Both the position numbers and the translations under genes were made by a program. Source: JAKFWF01 sp963750535 (GTDB taxonomy: Bacteria > Pseudomonadota > Alphaproteobacteria > Rhizobiales > Hyphomicrobiaceae). From it: a DNA stretch of 64,000 nucleotides. The stretch covers positions 310,001 to 374,000 of the forward strand of contig CAVVRF010000028.1 in assembly GCA_963750535.1 (NCBI GenBank). Reading direction: 5' to 3'. Of the stretch, positions 55,658 through 64,000 are shown piece after piece. The notes beneath the pieces are model-generated. The model saw nothing but the letters and a program-made list of their open reading frames with translations, did no database searches and had not been told where the DNA came from. Every line of letters starts with the position of its first letter. Position 1 is the stretch's first letter.

Positions 55658-58259
55658 ATGAACCAGCAATTGCGCCCTGCGCGGCCGGCCGACGATTTCC
55701 TGGGCGCCGGCGATCCGGGTGCCATCGAGGCCATCGTCGAGGCGGCGGCCGAGCCGGCACCGGGTCGGGTTCGCTCGTCGCCGGGCGGCTATGGCGAGGC
55801 AGCGCTGATCGAGGCGTTCCGGCAACGCGGCTTCCTGGCAGCCGGTCTTGATCCCCTGCGCATTGCCCCGCCTGCCGCCGTGCCGGAGCTCGATCCGTTG
55901 CCCTATGGCGTTCCGGCCGGTTCCGGACTGGTGGCGCGTCTCCAGATCGGCCTATTGCGGCTCGATCGGCTGGGATTTCGGCCACATCCGCGACGGCGCG
56001 CATCGCCGCTGGCTTGCCGCCGAGGCCGAGAGCCGGCCGACCCAGCAATTGACGGCGGCCGAGCAGATGCACTGCCTGGCGCTGCTGGCTCGCACGTTCG
56101 CATTCGAGACCGGGCTCACCCGCCGGTTGCCCGGCGGCAAGCTGTTCGGCATCGGCGGCGCCGAGACGTTCAATGTGCTCGCGGATACGGTACTGGCCGA
56201 GAGCGTGCGGCTTGGCGTCGAAGAGGCGGTGATCGGCGGCATGCATCGCGGCCGGTTCAATCTGCTGGCCAATGTCTGCGGCAAGCCGTTGACGCCGCTG
56301 GTCGCCGAGATCGTCGGCAAGCCGGCGGTGCCGGAGGGGCTGCGGGTGTCGTCCGACGTGTCGTATCACCTGGGTTATTCAGGCGACCGGGAGATTGCCG
56401 GCCAGCGTCTGCGAGTCTCGGTCTCGGCGCATCCATCGCATCTGCAACTTATTCCGGTCATCAGCCAGGGCCGAGCGCGAGCCAGGCAGGCGGCGCGGGG
56501 CGAGGACGGCCGCCGCGCGGTGCTGCCGCTGCTGTTGCACACCGACGCGAGTTTCGCCGGGCAGGGCCTGGTCGCCGAGATGTTCCAGCTGTCGAAGCTC
56601 GCGCCGTTCGACCTCGGCGGCACCATTCATATCGTGATCGACAATCAGGTCGGCTTCACCACCGAGCCGGAGGATGCCCGCAGCGCTCATCTGTCGACCG
56701 ATATCGCGCGGCTGGTCGAGGCGCCGGTGATTCACGTCAACGGTGACGACGTCGAGGCGGTCTATCGCGCCGGCCTGGTGGCGGCGAACTGGCGGGCGAC
56801 GTTTGGCTCCGACATCGTGGTGCGGCTCGTGTGCTACCGGCGGCCCGGACACAACGAGATCGACGAGCCGCGCTTCACCCAGCCGATGATGTGCCGCGCC
56901 ATTGAGAGCATGACACCGGTGCACGAGCTTTACGCGGCAAGGGTCGCAGGCGGCGCCGCGATCGCTGCGGCTGCCGCTGCGGGCATGGATGCCGACCTGA
57001 AGGCGGCATTCGACGGCTCGAAGTCCTATGCCGTCAACAGCGCCGACTGGTTCGGCGGCGCCTGGAGCGGGCTGACGCGCGGCACGGTCGAAGAGATGTT
57101 GACGCCGGTCGCCACCGGAGTGCCGCTTGCCGAGCTGCGGCGCCTGGGCCGGATCGTCACCCAGGTGCCTGCCGGCTTCACGTGCGATCCCAAGGTCGCG
57201 AAGTTCCTTGCCGAGCGCCGCCAGAGCTTCGAGGACGGGCGCGACATCACCTGGGCGGCGGCGGAGACCCTGGCCTTGGCCGCGCTGGCCGGCGAAGGCG
57301 TACCGGTACGTTTCGGCGGTCAGGACTGCCTGCGCGGCGCGTTCACCCAGCGGCACTGGCAATTGCACGATGCCAAGACCGGGGCGCGGCACCTGGTGCT
57401 GCTGCCGGCGGCCAAGGACGCCCGCACGCTCGAGGTGCACAACACGCCGCTGATCGAGCATGCCGTGCTGTGCTACGAGTATGGCATCTCGCTCGATGAC
57501 CCGCGCCGGCTGGTGGTCTGGGAGGCTCAGTTCGGCGAGTTCCTCAATATCGCGCAGCCGGTTTTCGACCAGTGCATCGCGTGCGGCGAGGATCGCTGGC
57601 TGCGCGCATCGGGCATCGTGATCCTGCTGCCGCATGGCCTCGACGGCGGCGGTCCGGATCATTCGACCGGCCGGCCCGAGCGCCTGCTTGCGGCCTGTGC
57701 CGGCGCCAATATCCAAGTCGTCAACGCGTCGACGCCGGCGAACTTCTTCCACGTGCTGCGGCGGCAGATGCTGCGCGGCTTCCGCAAGCCGCTGGTCGTG
57801 CTGACGCCGAAGGCACTGCTCAGGCACAAGGCGTGCGTTTCGACGTTGGCTGAGATGGACGAGGGCACCTGCTTCCGCCACCTGATCGTCGACGGGCCGG
57901 ATCGGGACGCCGAGCGCGTCATCATGTGCAGCGGCAAGGTCGCCTATCTGCTGGCCGAGGAGCGCGCACGCCGCAAGCTCAATTCCGAGGTCGCGATCCT
58001 GCGGGTCGAGCAGCTGCATCCACTGCCGGAGCAGGCGATCGCCGAGGCGCTGGCGCTGCACCGCGGGGCAAAGCTCCTCTGGTGCGAGGAGGAGCCGGCC
58101 AACATGGGCTATTTCACGCACCTCGATCGTACATTGGAGCGGATTGCCGGACGGAGCGTCGTTCGCGTTGGCCGGCCCGCCGCCGCGACGCCGGCCGCGG
58201 GCGTCAAGTACTGGCTCGAGGCCGAGGAGAAGGCGTATCTGGCGGCCGCGTTCGGGTGA
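55658..58259 (+). CDS. 2-oxoglutarate dehydrogenase E1-like protein, divergent (one frame break)
   Basis: Thiamine-diphosphate 2-oxoacid dehydrogenase E1 of the homodimeric SucA type, about 866 residues. Family motifs: AYCGSIGWDFGHI, GGMHRGRFNLLANVCGKPL, SSDVSYHLGYSGDRE, HPSHLQLIPVISQGRARARQ, HTDASFAGQGLVAEMFQLSK, GTIHIVIDNQVGFTTEPEDA (ThDP/Mg), CYRRPGHNEIDEPRFTQPMM, VVWEAQFGEFLNIAQPVFDQ and WCEEEPANMGYFTHLDRTLE. Several normally strict positions differ (GMAHRGR is GMHRGR; SGDVKYH is SSDVSYH; ERFL is ERLL). The frame breaks once near 55940. No sucB or lpd nearby; likely a paralogue of the TCA enzyme. Confidence 0.8.
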
Positions 58260-58440
58260 TCAGGCAATTCCAGCCGTCGAGGGCGGGGAGCCGACCTGCC
58301 TGGCCGGCACCCCGCCCCGTAGCCCGGATTTTCAACAGGGAGCTGAGCAGAAGGCGGCGCCGGCGGTTCGCCGGGCGTCCGGCGGCCGGTTGAGCGCGAT
58401 TGCGGCGTCGGATAGCGTCCATGAGACGGGAGATCGGCCG

Positions 58441-59346
58441 ATGGCACGGCAATCATTGCATGACGGCGTCGAAGCGCGGGTGGCGGGGCTGCCGATATGG
58501 TCGGGGCCGGTCGTGCCGAAGGCGCTTTCCGGCGGGCTCACCAATCGCAACTTCGTCGTCGATGATGCCGGGCGGAAAGTCGTCGTGCGGGTGTGCGAGG
58601 ACAATGCCGTTCACGGCGTGTCGCGCGCCGCCGAGCTTGCGGCAAGCCAGGCGGCGCATGCGGCAGGATTGAGCCCTGCGGTGGTGCATTGGCAGCCGGG
58701 CATTCTCGCGGTCGAGTTCATCGACGGGCGCACTTTCACCGCGGAGGATGTGCGCAACCCTGCGAACCTCGATCGGCTGGTCGATCTGGTGCGCCGGTGC
58801 CATCGCGATATTCCGCGCTATCTGCGCGGCCCGGCGGCAATGTTCTGGGTGTTCCATGTCGTTCGCGACTACGCTCATACGCTGCGCGCGGCCGGCAGCA
58901 GGTACGTTCCGACGCTTGATGGGCTGGCGCACCGGGCCGAGGCGTTGGAAGCGGCGGTGGGCGCCATCGATGTCGTGTTCGGCCACAACGATCTGCTGGC
59001 GGCCAATATCATCGACGACGGCAACCGGTTGTGGCTGATCGATTGGGAGTATGCCGGCTTCAACTCGGCGCTGTTCGATCTCGGCGGTCTCGTGTCGAAC
59101 AGCGAGATGCCGGAGCCGCTCGCCGAGGAATTGTACACGGCATACCTTGGCCGGCCGATGGACGCTGATCTGCGCCGCCGCGCCGCTGCGATGACCGCCG
59201 CATCGCTGTTGCGCGAGGCAATGTGGAGCATGGTCTCCGAGCTCGCCCCACCGTCGGCGGCCTTCGACTATGCCGCCTACACCGCCGACAATCTCGCCCG
59301 GTTCGAGGCCGCGTATCGGCGGTTCGACGAGACCTGCACTGGCTGA
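58441..59346 (+). CDS. choline/ethanolamine kinase-like phosphotransferase
   Basis: Aminoglycoside-phosphotransferase fold, 301 residues from the ATG at 58441. LSGGLTNRNFVVDDAGRKVV, VRVCEDNAVHGVSR is the nucleotide-binding half; the catalytic loop is VVFGHNDLLAANIIDDGNRL and the metal site WLIDWEYAGFNSALFDLGGL. FxxN and IDWEYAG patterns point to the choline kinase branch. Substrate not proven. It follows the E1-like gene by 181 bp on the same strand. Confidence 0.83.
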   Translation: MARQSLHDGVEARVAGLPIWSGPVVPKALSGGLTNRNFVVDDAGRKVVVRVCEDNAVHGVSRAAELAASQAAHAAGLSPAVVHWQPGILAVEFIDGRTFTAEDVRNPANLDRLVDLVRRCHRDIPRYLRGPAAMFWVFHVVRDYAHTLRAAGSRYVPTLDGLAHRAEALEAAVGAIDVVFGHNDLLAANIIDDGNRLWLIDWEYAGFNSALFDLGGLVSNSEMPEPLAEELYTAYLGRPMDADLRRRAAAMTAASLLREAMWSMVSELAPPSAAFDYAAYTADNLARFEAAYRRFDETCTG

Positions 59347-59385
59347 TCGCCCCGCACTGTCGAGGCCGCCTGCCGCATTTCCGGG

Positions 59386-59808
59386 CTATTCGTCGCCCTC
59401 GCCCCGCTTCAGCTTGTCGAGCACCCGGCGGTCGCGCTTGGTCGGACGGCCGGCGCCCGGGTCGCGGGCGGCGGGAGGGGCGGAAGCCTTCGTCTCCGCC
59501 TGGGGGGCGGCTGGCGGCGTGAGATCGGTGAACAGGGTGGCGGCCTCGCTCGGCGGACCACGACGTTGGCCCAGGGCCGCGACCTTCAGGACGCGCACCC
59601 GCGCATGGGCGGTCACCGTCACCACATCGCCGACTTTGAGCCCGTAGCTCGGCTTGTCGATGCGATCACGATTGACCCGGACTTTTCCGGTCGCCACGAG
59701 CTGCGCGGCAAGAGTGCGGGACTTCATGACACGCGCGAACCACAACCATTGATCGACGCGCCGTGCGGCGCTGCCGCCCGACGCATCGTCTTGGTCGTGC
59801 TGGGCCAT
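59386..59808 (-). CDS. hslR: S4-domain RNA-binding protein, HslR/Hsp15 family
   Basis: 140 residues. S4 domain RRVDQWLWFARVMKSRTLAA, QLVATGKVRVNRDRIDKPSY and GLKVGDVVTVTAHARVRVLK; the C-terminus is an extended Ala/Pro/Lys-rich tail with GRPTKRDRRVLDKLKRGEGD. Hsp15 binds stalled 50S subunits carrying nascent peptidyl-tRNA. Its ATG at 59808 lies 7 nt after the helicase stop, so the two are an operon, the usual alphaproteobacterial arrangement. Confidence 0.88.
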   Translation of the reverse strand: MAQHDQDDASGGSAARRVDQWLWFARVMKSRTLAAQLVATGKVRVNRDRIDKPSYGLKVGDVVTVTAHARVRVLKVAALGQRRGPPSEAATLFTDLTPPAAPQAETKASAPPAARDPGAGRPTKRDRRVLDKLKRGEGDE

Positions 59809-59815
59809 CGGCAGT

Positions 59816-62800
59816 TCAGGACTTGCTGGGCTCGGACGCGCCCTTCGACATCGCCTCGCGCAGCGCCATCAGCTTGGCGAAAGGCGAGTCGGGGTCGACC
59901 GCGCCGGCCTTCTTGGTCGGGGCCGATGAGACAACGTTCATTGGAACGCGACGTTCCTCCCGCTTGCGCTGGTCACCGCCGCGGCCGCCTTCGCCATGGC
60001 CGCGATCGCCACGTCCGCCGCGCTGCTCATGCGGGCGGCCGCGCCCGCCTTCGCGATCGTCCGGCTTGCGCTCGCGCCCACGGTACCCGCGATTGCCGTC
60101 GTCGCTTTTGCGCTCTTCGCGCCCGCGCTGGCCATCGCGATGGCGCCTGTGCTGCTGGTCGGGCGCAGCTGCCGCGGCCCCATCGGCGGCGGCAGGCGCG
60201 GCGATTGCGTCGGCTGGCTGGGCGGCGACCGCCGTGGCGTCCGGCGGCGGCGCATCGGTCTGGCGGGCACGGTAGCCTTCGCTGCGTGGCCGGTCGCGCC
60301 GACGGCGATCGCCGCGCTGCTCGCCGTCGCGGCTCGCCTCATCGCGCTTGCCGCGTTCGCCACGGTGGGCGTCCCGACCACGGCGGCGAGGACGCCACAC
60401 CTCCTCCATCTCCGGCTCGGCGGCGCTCTCGGTTGCGGTCGCCTGAGGCTCGACCGCAGGCGGGGCTGCTGCCGCATCCGCATCGGCATCTGAGGTTGCA
60501 GCGACCGGGGCGGCGTCGGTCGCGACGGCCTCGGCAACGGGCATCGCGGTTTCCGGCGCCGGTGGGATCGCCACGGCTGGCTCGGCGGGTGCGGCGGCCT
60601 CGGTAGCAGCAACCGGCTCCGCAGTGTCGCCCGACACCGGGGGTGCGGCCTCGGCCTGCGGCGTTTCGGCGGGCACGGCGTCGGCGTCGGCCGGCGCGGC
60701 CGGCTTCGACGGCGGAAGCACCTTCTTCACCCGCTTCTCGCCCCAGAAGCCCAGCGTCTTCAGTACCTCCCCGAGCTCGTCCGGCGAGCAGCCGAGGATC
60801 GACATCATCTCCGGCGTGACGCGGAACGCGCCGTCACCGGTCGATCCCTTGGGCGGTGTCGCGGAGGGGTTGTCGGCGGGCGCACGCCAGGCGATCAGCG
60901 GCCGGATCAGATCCGCCAACCGCTCGAGAATGTCCATCCGAACCACGCGCGGACCGCACAGGTGATAGCCGCAGGAGCGGTAGAACGGCTCCGGCAGCGC
61001 CTTGTCCGCGATCTGCGAGGTGAGGCCGGGACGCGGCGGCTCGGGCAGCTGATCGAGCGACAGGCCGTGCGCTGCACCGCTCTTCAGCAGCCACAGCACG
61101 AGGCGCAGCTCGGACGCCGCCGGCTTGAGCAGCAGTGGGAAATAGATGTTGAAGGCGCCGAAGCGCACGCCGTACTTGCGCAGCTGCGCCCGCGCCGTCT
61201 GCTCGAGCGACTTCATCTCCTCGGCGATGCTCTCGCGCTTCAGCACTCCGAAATTTTCCGCCAGCCGGAAGGCGATGCCGCGCGCCAGCCCGGCGACGTC
61301 CTCGGCCTTCGACAGTTCGACGAGCGGCTTCAGCCGCGTCGCGATCGCCTCGCTCATCCAGGCATTGAGCCGCTCCTGGACCTTTTCCTTGTCCGGGCCC
61401 TGGAGGTGCTCGTCGACCAGCAGAACGACGCGCGGCTTCAGCGGATCGTCGCCGGCCTCGAGCTGCGCGATCTCCTCGCCGCGCCACAGGATGCGGCAGT
61501 TGCGGGACAGCTTGAATGCGTCCGCCTTCGCCGCAGCCACCCGGCGCGCGCGCATGGCGAGCTCCTTGGCCAACACCTGCGCCGCGGCATTGCGTGACGC
61601 CTTGCCGTGGATGCCCTCGCCCTGCGCCTCCGGCGTGAAGCGGAAGCCGTGCAGTCGGCCGATCGGGTGGTTCTCGACGCGAATCGCGCCGTCCTCGGCG
61701 ATGTCGGCGGCCAGCTCCTCCTTGAGCCGCATGCCCTTCATCAGGGCGCTGGTCTTGGCATCGACGAAGCGTTGGGTCAGGCACTCGTGCATCGCGTCCG
61801 ACAGAGTGTCCTCGATGGCGCGCGTCTTCTCCTGCCAGTGCGCGGGATCGCGCAGCCAGTCGGGCCGGTTCGAGACGAAGGTCCATGTGCGGATATGCGA
61901 CAGCCGGTTCGACAAGGTGTCGAGGTCGCCGTCGGTGCGGTCGGCGAGCGCCACCTGCTTGGCGAACCAGTCCTCGTCGATCTTGCGGTCGCCGGTCATG
62001 ATCGCCTTGTAGAGCGTGGCGACCAGCTCGGCGTGGTTCTGGCTGGAGATCTTGCGATAGTCCGGAATCTGGCAGACGTCCCACAGCGCCGAGACGGCGG
62101 CCGGTCCGCGCGCCAGATCGTTGATCTCGCGGTCGGCGCTGACATTCTCCAGCGCCAGCACGTCGTCGGCCATGCGGGCGCGGGTGAGCCGGGCGTGTCC
62201 GGGTATCTGCCGCAGGCTATCGCGCAGCGCGTCGAGCGACGAAAAATCAAGGTCGCGCGTGCGCCACTGGAGCACCCGGATGGGGTCGAATACGTGGCCC
62301 TCGAGGCGTTCGACGAGGTCGTTGTCGAGCGGCTCGACGTCGCCCGTCACCCCGAACGTACCGTCGTTCATGTGCCGGCCGGCGCGGCCGGCGATCTGCG
62401 CGAGCTCGGCCGGCGTCAGCATGCGATGGTTCTGGCCGTCGAACTTGCGGATGCCGGCCAGTGCCACGTGGTCGACGTTGAGGTTCAGGCCCATGCCGAT
62501 CGCGTCGGTGGCGACGATGTAGTCGACGTCGCCCGACTGGTAGAGCGCGACCTGGGCATTGCGCGTGCGCGGCGACAGCGCGCCGAGCACCACTGCGGCG
62601 CCGCCCTGCTGGCGGCGGATCAGCTCGGCGATGGCATAGACCTCGGCGGTCGAGAATGCCACCACGGCGGATCGGGCCGGCAGGCGGGTGATCTTCTTCT
62701 GCCCGGAGTAGGTGAGCTTCGATAGTCGCGGCCGCGAGATGAAGTTGGCGCCGGGGATCAGATCGGAGATCGCCTCGCGCATCGTTCCGGCGCCGAGCAG

Positions 62801-63181
62801 CAGGGTCTCCTGGCGGCCGCGAGTATGCAGCAGCCGGTCGCAGAAGACGTGGCCGCGCTCCGGGTCGCTGGCGAGCTGCACCTCGTCGATGGCGACGAAG
62901 TCGGCGTCGATCTCGCGCGGCATCGCTTCGACGGTGCACACCCAGTAACGCGGATTTTCCGGTTTGATCTTCTCCTCGCCGGTGACCAGCGCGACCTTGT
63001 CGGCGCCGACGCGGGTGACGATCTTGTCGTAGACCTCGCGAGCCAGCAGCCGCAGCGGCAGGCCGATCAGGCCGGAGGCGTGGCCGAGCATTCGCTCAAT
63101 GGCGAGATGGGTCTTGCCGGTATTGGTCGGACCCAGCACGGCCGTTACGTTTCGGCTGCGCGCTTCGTGATAGATCGACAT
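59816..63181 (-). CDS. MgpS/SUV3-type DExH helicase with long disordered RG-rich tail
   Basis: 1121 residues. Helicase core at the N-terminus: TAVLGPTNTGKTHLAIERML (Walker A), DFVAIDEVQLASDPERGHVF (DEVQ motif II), DYIVATDAIGMGLNLNVDHV and QIAGRAGRHMNDGTFGVTGD (motifs V/VI). The middle region (about 370-830) ends with FYRSCGYHLCGPRVVRMDIL, characteristic of this family, which is related to mitochondrial Suv3 and implicated in stress and RNA processing. Residues from about 870 on are first Ala/Pro/Glu-rich and then basic, full of RGERGKR, RRGDRRRRDRPRS, GRGRPHEQRGGRGDRG-like patches. Confidence 0.9.
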   Translation of the reverse strand: MSIYHEARSRNVTAVLGPTNTGKTHLAIERMLGHASGLIGLPLRLLAREVYDKIVTRVGADKVALVTGEEKIKPENPRYWVCTVEAMPREIDADFVAIDEVQLASDPERGHVFCDRLLHTRGRQETLLLGAGTMREAISDLIPGANFISRPRLSKLTYSGQKKITRLPARSAVVAFSTAEVYAIAELIRRQQGGAAVVLGALSPRTRNAQVALYQSGDVDYIVATDAIGMGLNLNVDHVALAGIRKFDGQNHRMLTPAELAQIAGRAGRHMNDGTFGVTGDVEPLDNDLVERLEGHVFDPIRVLQWRTRDLDFSSLDALRDSLRQIPGHARLTRARMADDVLALENVSADREINDLARGPAAVSALWDVCQIPDYRKISSQNHAELVATLYKAIMTGDRKIDEDWFAKQVALADRTDGDLDTLSNRLSHIRTWTFVSNRPDWLRDPAHWQEKTRAIEDTLSDAMHECLTQRFVDAKTSALMKGMRLKEELAADIAEDGAIRVENHPIGRLHGFRFTPEAQGEGIHGKASRNAAAQVLAKELAMRARRVAAAKADAFKLSRNCRILWRGEEIAQLEAGDDPLKPRVVLLVDEHLQGPDKEKVQERLNAWMSEAIATRLKPLVELSKAEDVAGLARGIAFRLAENFGVLKRESIAEEMKSLEQTARAQLRKYGVRFGAFNIYFPLLLKPAASELRLVLWLLKSGAAHGLSLDQLPEPPRPGLTSQIADKALPEPFYRSCGYHLCGPRVVRMDILERLADLIRPLIAWRAPADNPSATPPKGSTGDGAFRVTPEMMSILGCSPDELGEVLKTLGFWGEKRVKKVLPPSKPAAPADADAVPAETPQAEAAPPVSGDTAEPVAATEAAAPAEPAVAIPPAPETAMPVAEAVATDAAPVAATSDADADAAAAPPAVEPQATATESAAEPEMEEVWRPRRRGRDAHRGERGKRDEASRDGEQRGDRRRRDRPRSEGYRARQTDAPPPDATAVAAQPADAIAAPAAADGAAAAAPDQQHRRHRDGQRGREERKSDDGNRGYRGRERKPDDREGGRGRPHEQRGGRGDRGHGEGGRGGDQRKREERRVPMNVVSSAPTKKAGAVDPDSPFAKLMALREAMSKGASEPSKS

Positions 63182-63300
63182 TGAACGTTCCGGGCCTTTA
63201 TTGGCGTTTTTGCCACGCTGGCTTTACAGAGGCGGGCAGCCAGATCAAGCGGCTTTAGCATCAATCGTCATATTGCAGGTCGCCGTGTCGACGAGCGGGC

Positions 63301-64000
63301 TCAATGTACGAGCGCGATCTGCTTCTGTCCCGGCGTCACGATATCCATCCGGTGGAGCATCATCGTGGCGGTTCCCCACTTGGTCGCGACCGTGATGCGG
63401 TACGGCACCAGCAGATTGGCGCTGGGAACCGGGCGAAGCGCGATCTCTGCACTGCTGTTGTTGATTGTACTGCGAAAATCCTCGGTATCCTTGTAACCGG
63501 CGACGGGAATATAGCGCACTTTGCACACGTAGCCGATGGCCGGCTGACCGCTGGGGCGTGCTTCCGGCACCTTCTGCTGGCCGGCGGGTGTCGTCAGCAG
63601 GTCGAAGCGCTGCTTGCCGTCGAATATGGCAAGCCGCCGGCCGCATGGCGACCCGCCCTTGGCCCGGGTCGTCACCAGCACTGCCGTCAGCGGGTCGATC
63701 ACGCTCTTCAGATGCTCGGGCTTGATCGGGACGTAGTGCGCCCCGCCCGGATTGTTGGGCGGAATGATGCTGGTATGGTTGACCGCGCTCTCCTTGAAAC
63801 CCAACCGGACGCTCAGGTGCTTCGCACCGCCGATCACCGGCTTGCCGTGGCTGGAGAAGGTATAGGTCGCAGGCTGCGGCTCGTCCGAGGACAGCTTGCC
63901 GTTGCCGGCAATCGCGCTCGTCCAGGTGTAGATCAGCGGCACCTTGACCTCGGCACTGCCGTTGATCGAATAGTCGTTGCCCTGGATCTGGCTGTGGAAC
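63301..64000 (-). CDS. DUF3108-family protein, 5' end cut by window
   Basis: About 232 codons visible, entering from the right edge and ending at 63301. FHSQIQGNDYSINGSAEVKV at the edge, then LSSDEPQPATYTFSSHGKPV, HYVPIKPEHLKSVIDPLTAV, CGRRLAIFDGKQRFDLLTTP and VCKVRYIPVAGYKDTEDF, ending VPYRITVATKWGTATMMLHR. The DPLTA...C...DGK.RFDL order is the DUF3108 pattern of periplasmic proteins found next to ribosomal protein L28 and helicase genes in Alphaproteobacteria. The signal peptide would lie outside the window. Function unknown. Confidence 0.78.
   Translation of the reverse strand, partial: FHSQIQGNDYSINGSAEVKVPLIYTWTSAIAGNGKLSSDEPQPATYTFSSHGKPVIGGAKHLSVRLGFKESAVNHTSIIPPNNPGGAHYVPIKPEHLKSVIDPLTAVLVTTRAKGGSPCGRRLAIFDGKQRFDLLTTPAGQQKVPEARPSGQPAIGYVCKVRYIPVAGYKDTEDFRSTINNSSAEIALRPVPSANLLVPYRITVATKWGTATMMLHRMDIVTPGQKQIALVH

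Overview
This is a high-GC stretch of an alphaproteobacterial chromosome. It carries a SAM-II riboswitch on metZ, an MgpS-type helicase next to an HslR-like S4 protein, FdxA next to CarD, DUF4169 and RHH small proteins, the long two-domain form of dCTP deaminase, and a betaine-lipid btaAB pair. I cannot name the genus. Many otherwise well-conserved genes are broken by isolated frame changes. I worked through roughly thirty, and almost every one is repaired by removing a single base, so I treat them as genes carrying probable consensus errors, not as decayed genes. Where a CDS is called across such breaks, the evidence says so.

Layout. 1-4850 (minus strand): dTDP-L-rhamnose operon rmlC-rmlB-rmlD-rmlA, then a UDP-GlcNAc-type dehydrogenase cut by the window edge. 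4990-5356: a hairpin and a MITE-like element with 34-bp terminal inverted repeats. 5387-12031: uvrD and a large AsmA-family gene. 12059-16470: RHH and DUF4169 small proteins, then a peptide-type ABC transporter without a binding protein. 16492-20175: fdhD, two tandem TRAP solute receptors, a strong terminator and the last 52 codons of an aldehyde dehydrogenase. 20168-28781: housekeeping and metabolic genes (DMT exporters, NudC, CDP-alcohol phosphotransferase, riboswitch-controlled metZ, DUF3095, dCTP deaminase, M20 peptidase).

29042-38460 is a cell-surface glycan region with lower GC: a GT61 glycosyltransferase, an exported protein, a polysaccharide pyruvyltransferase, a fragment of a second GT61 gene, an RgpF-like protein, an NAD-dependent sugar epimerase and a WsaF-like glycosyltransferase. 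With the rml operon this suggests a rhamnose-containing, possibly pyruvylated, surface polymer. tRNA-Leu(CAA) closes the region. 38721-46583: DUF2783, a P450, purN, a lytic transglycosylase, a compact plcP-btaA-btaB-GNAT lipid-remodelling operon with a candidate Pho box, an exported protein and fdxA.

47112-64000: carD with a long histone-like tail, a secreted nuclease, tRNA-Arg(CCT), an L,D-transpeptidase, a heavily frame-broken molybdenum S/N-oxide reductase with a class III CoA-transferase, a divergent 2-oxoglutarate dehydrogenase-like E1, a choline-kinase-like gene, hslR, the helicase and a DUF3108 protein running off the right edge. The most rewarding points are the metZ leader RNA, the plcP-btaAB operon, the 5088-5356 element, the relic gene ends at 20017 and 33018, and the orphan OGDH-like E1.
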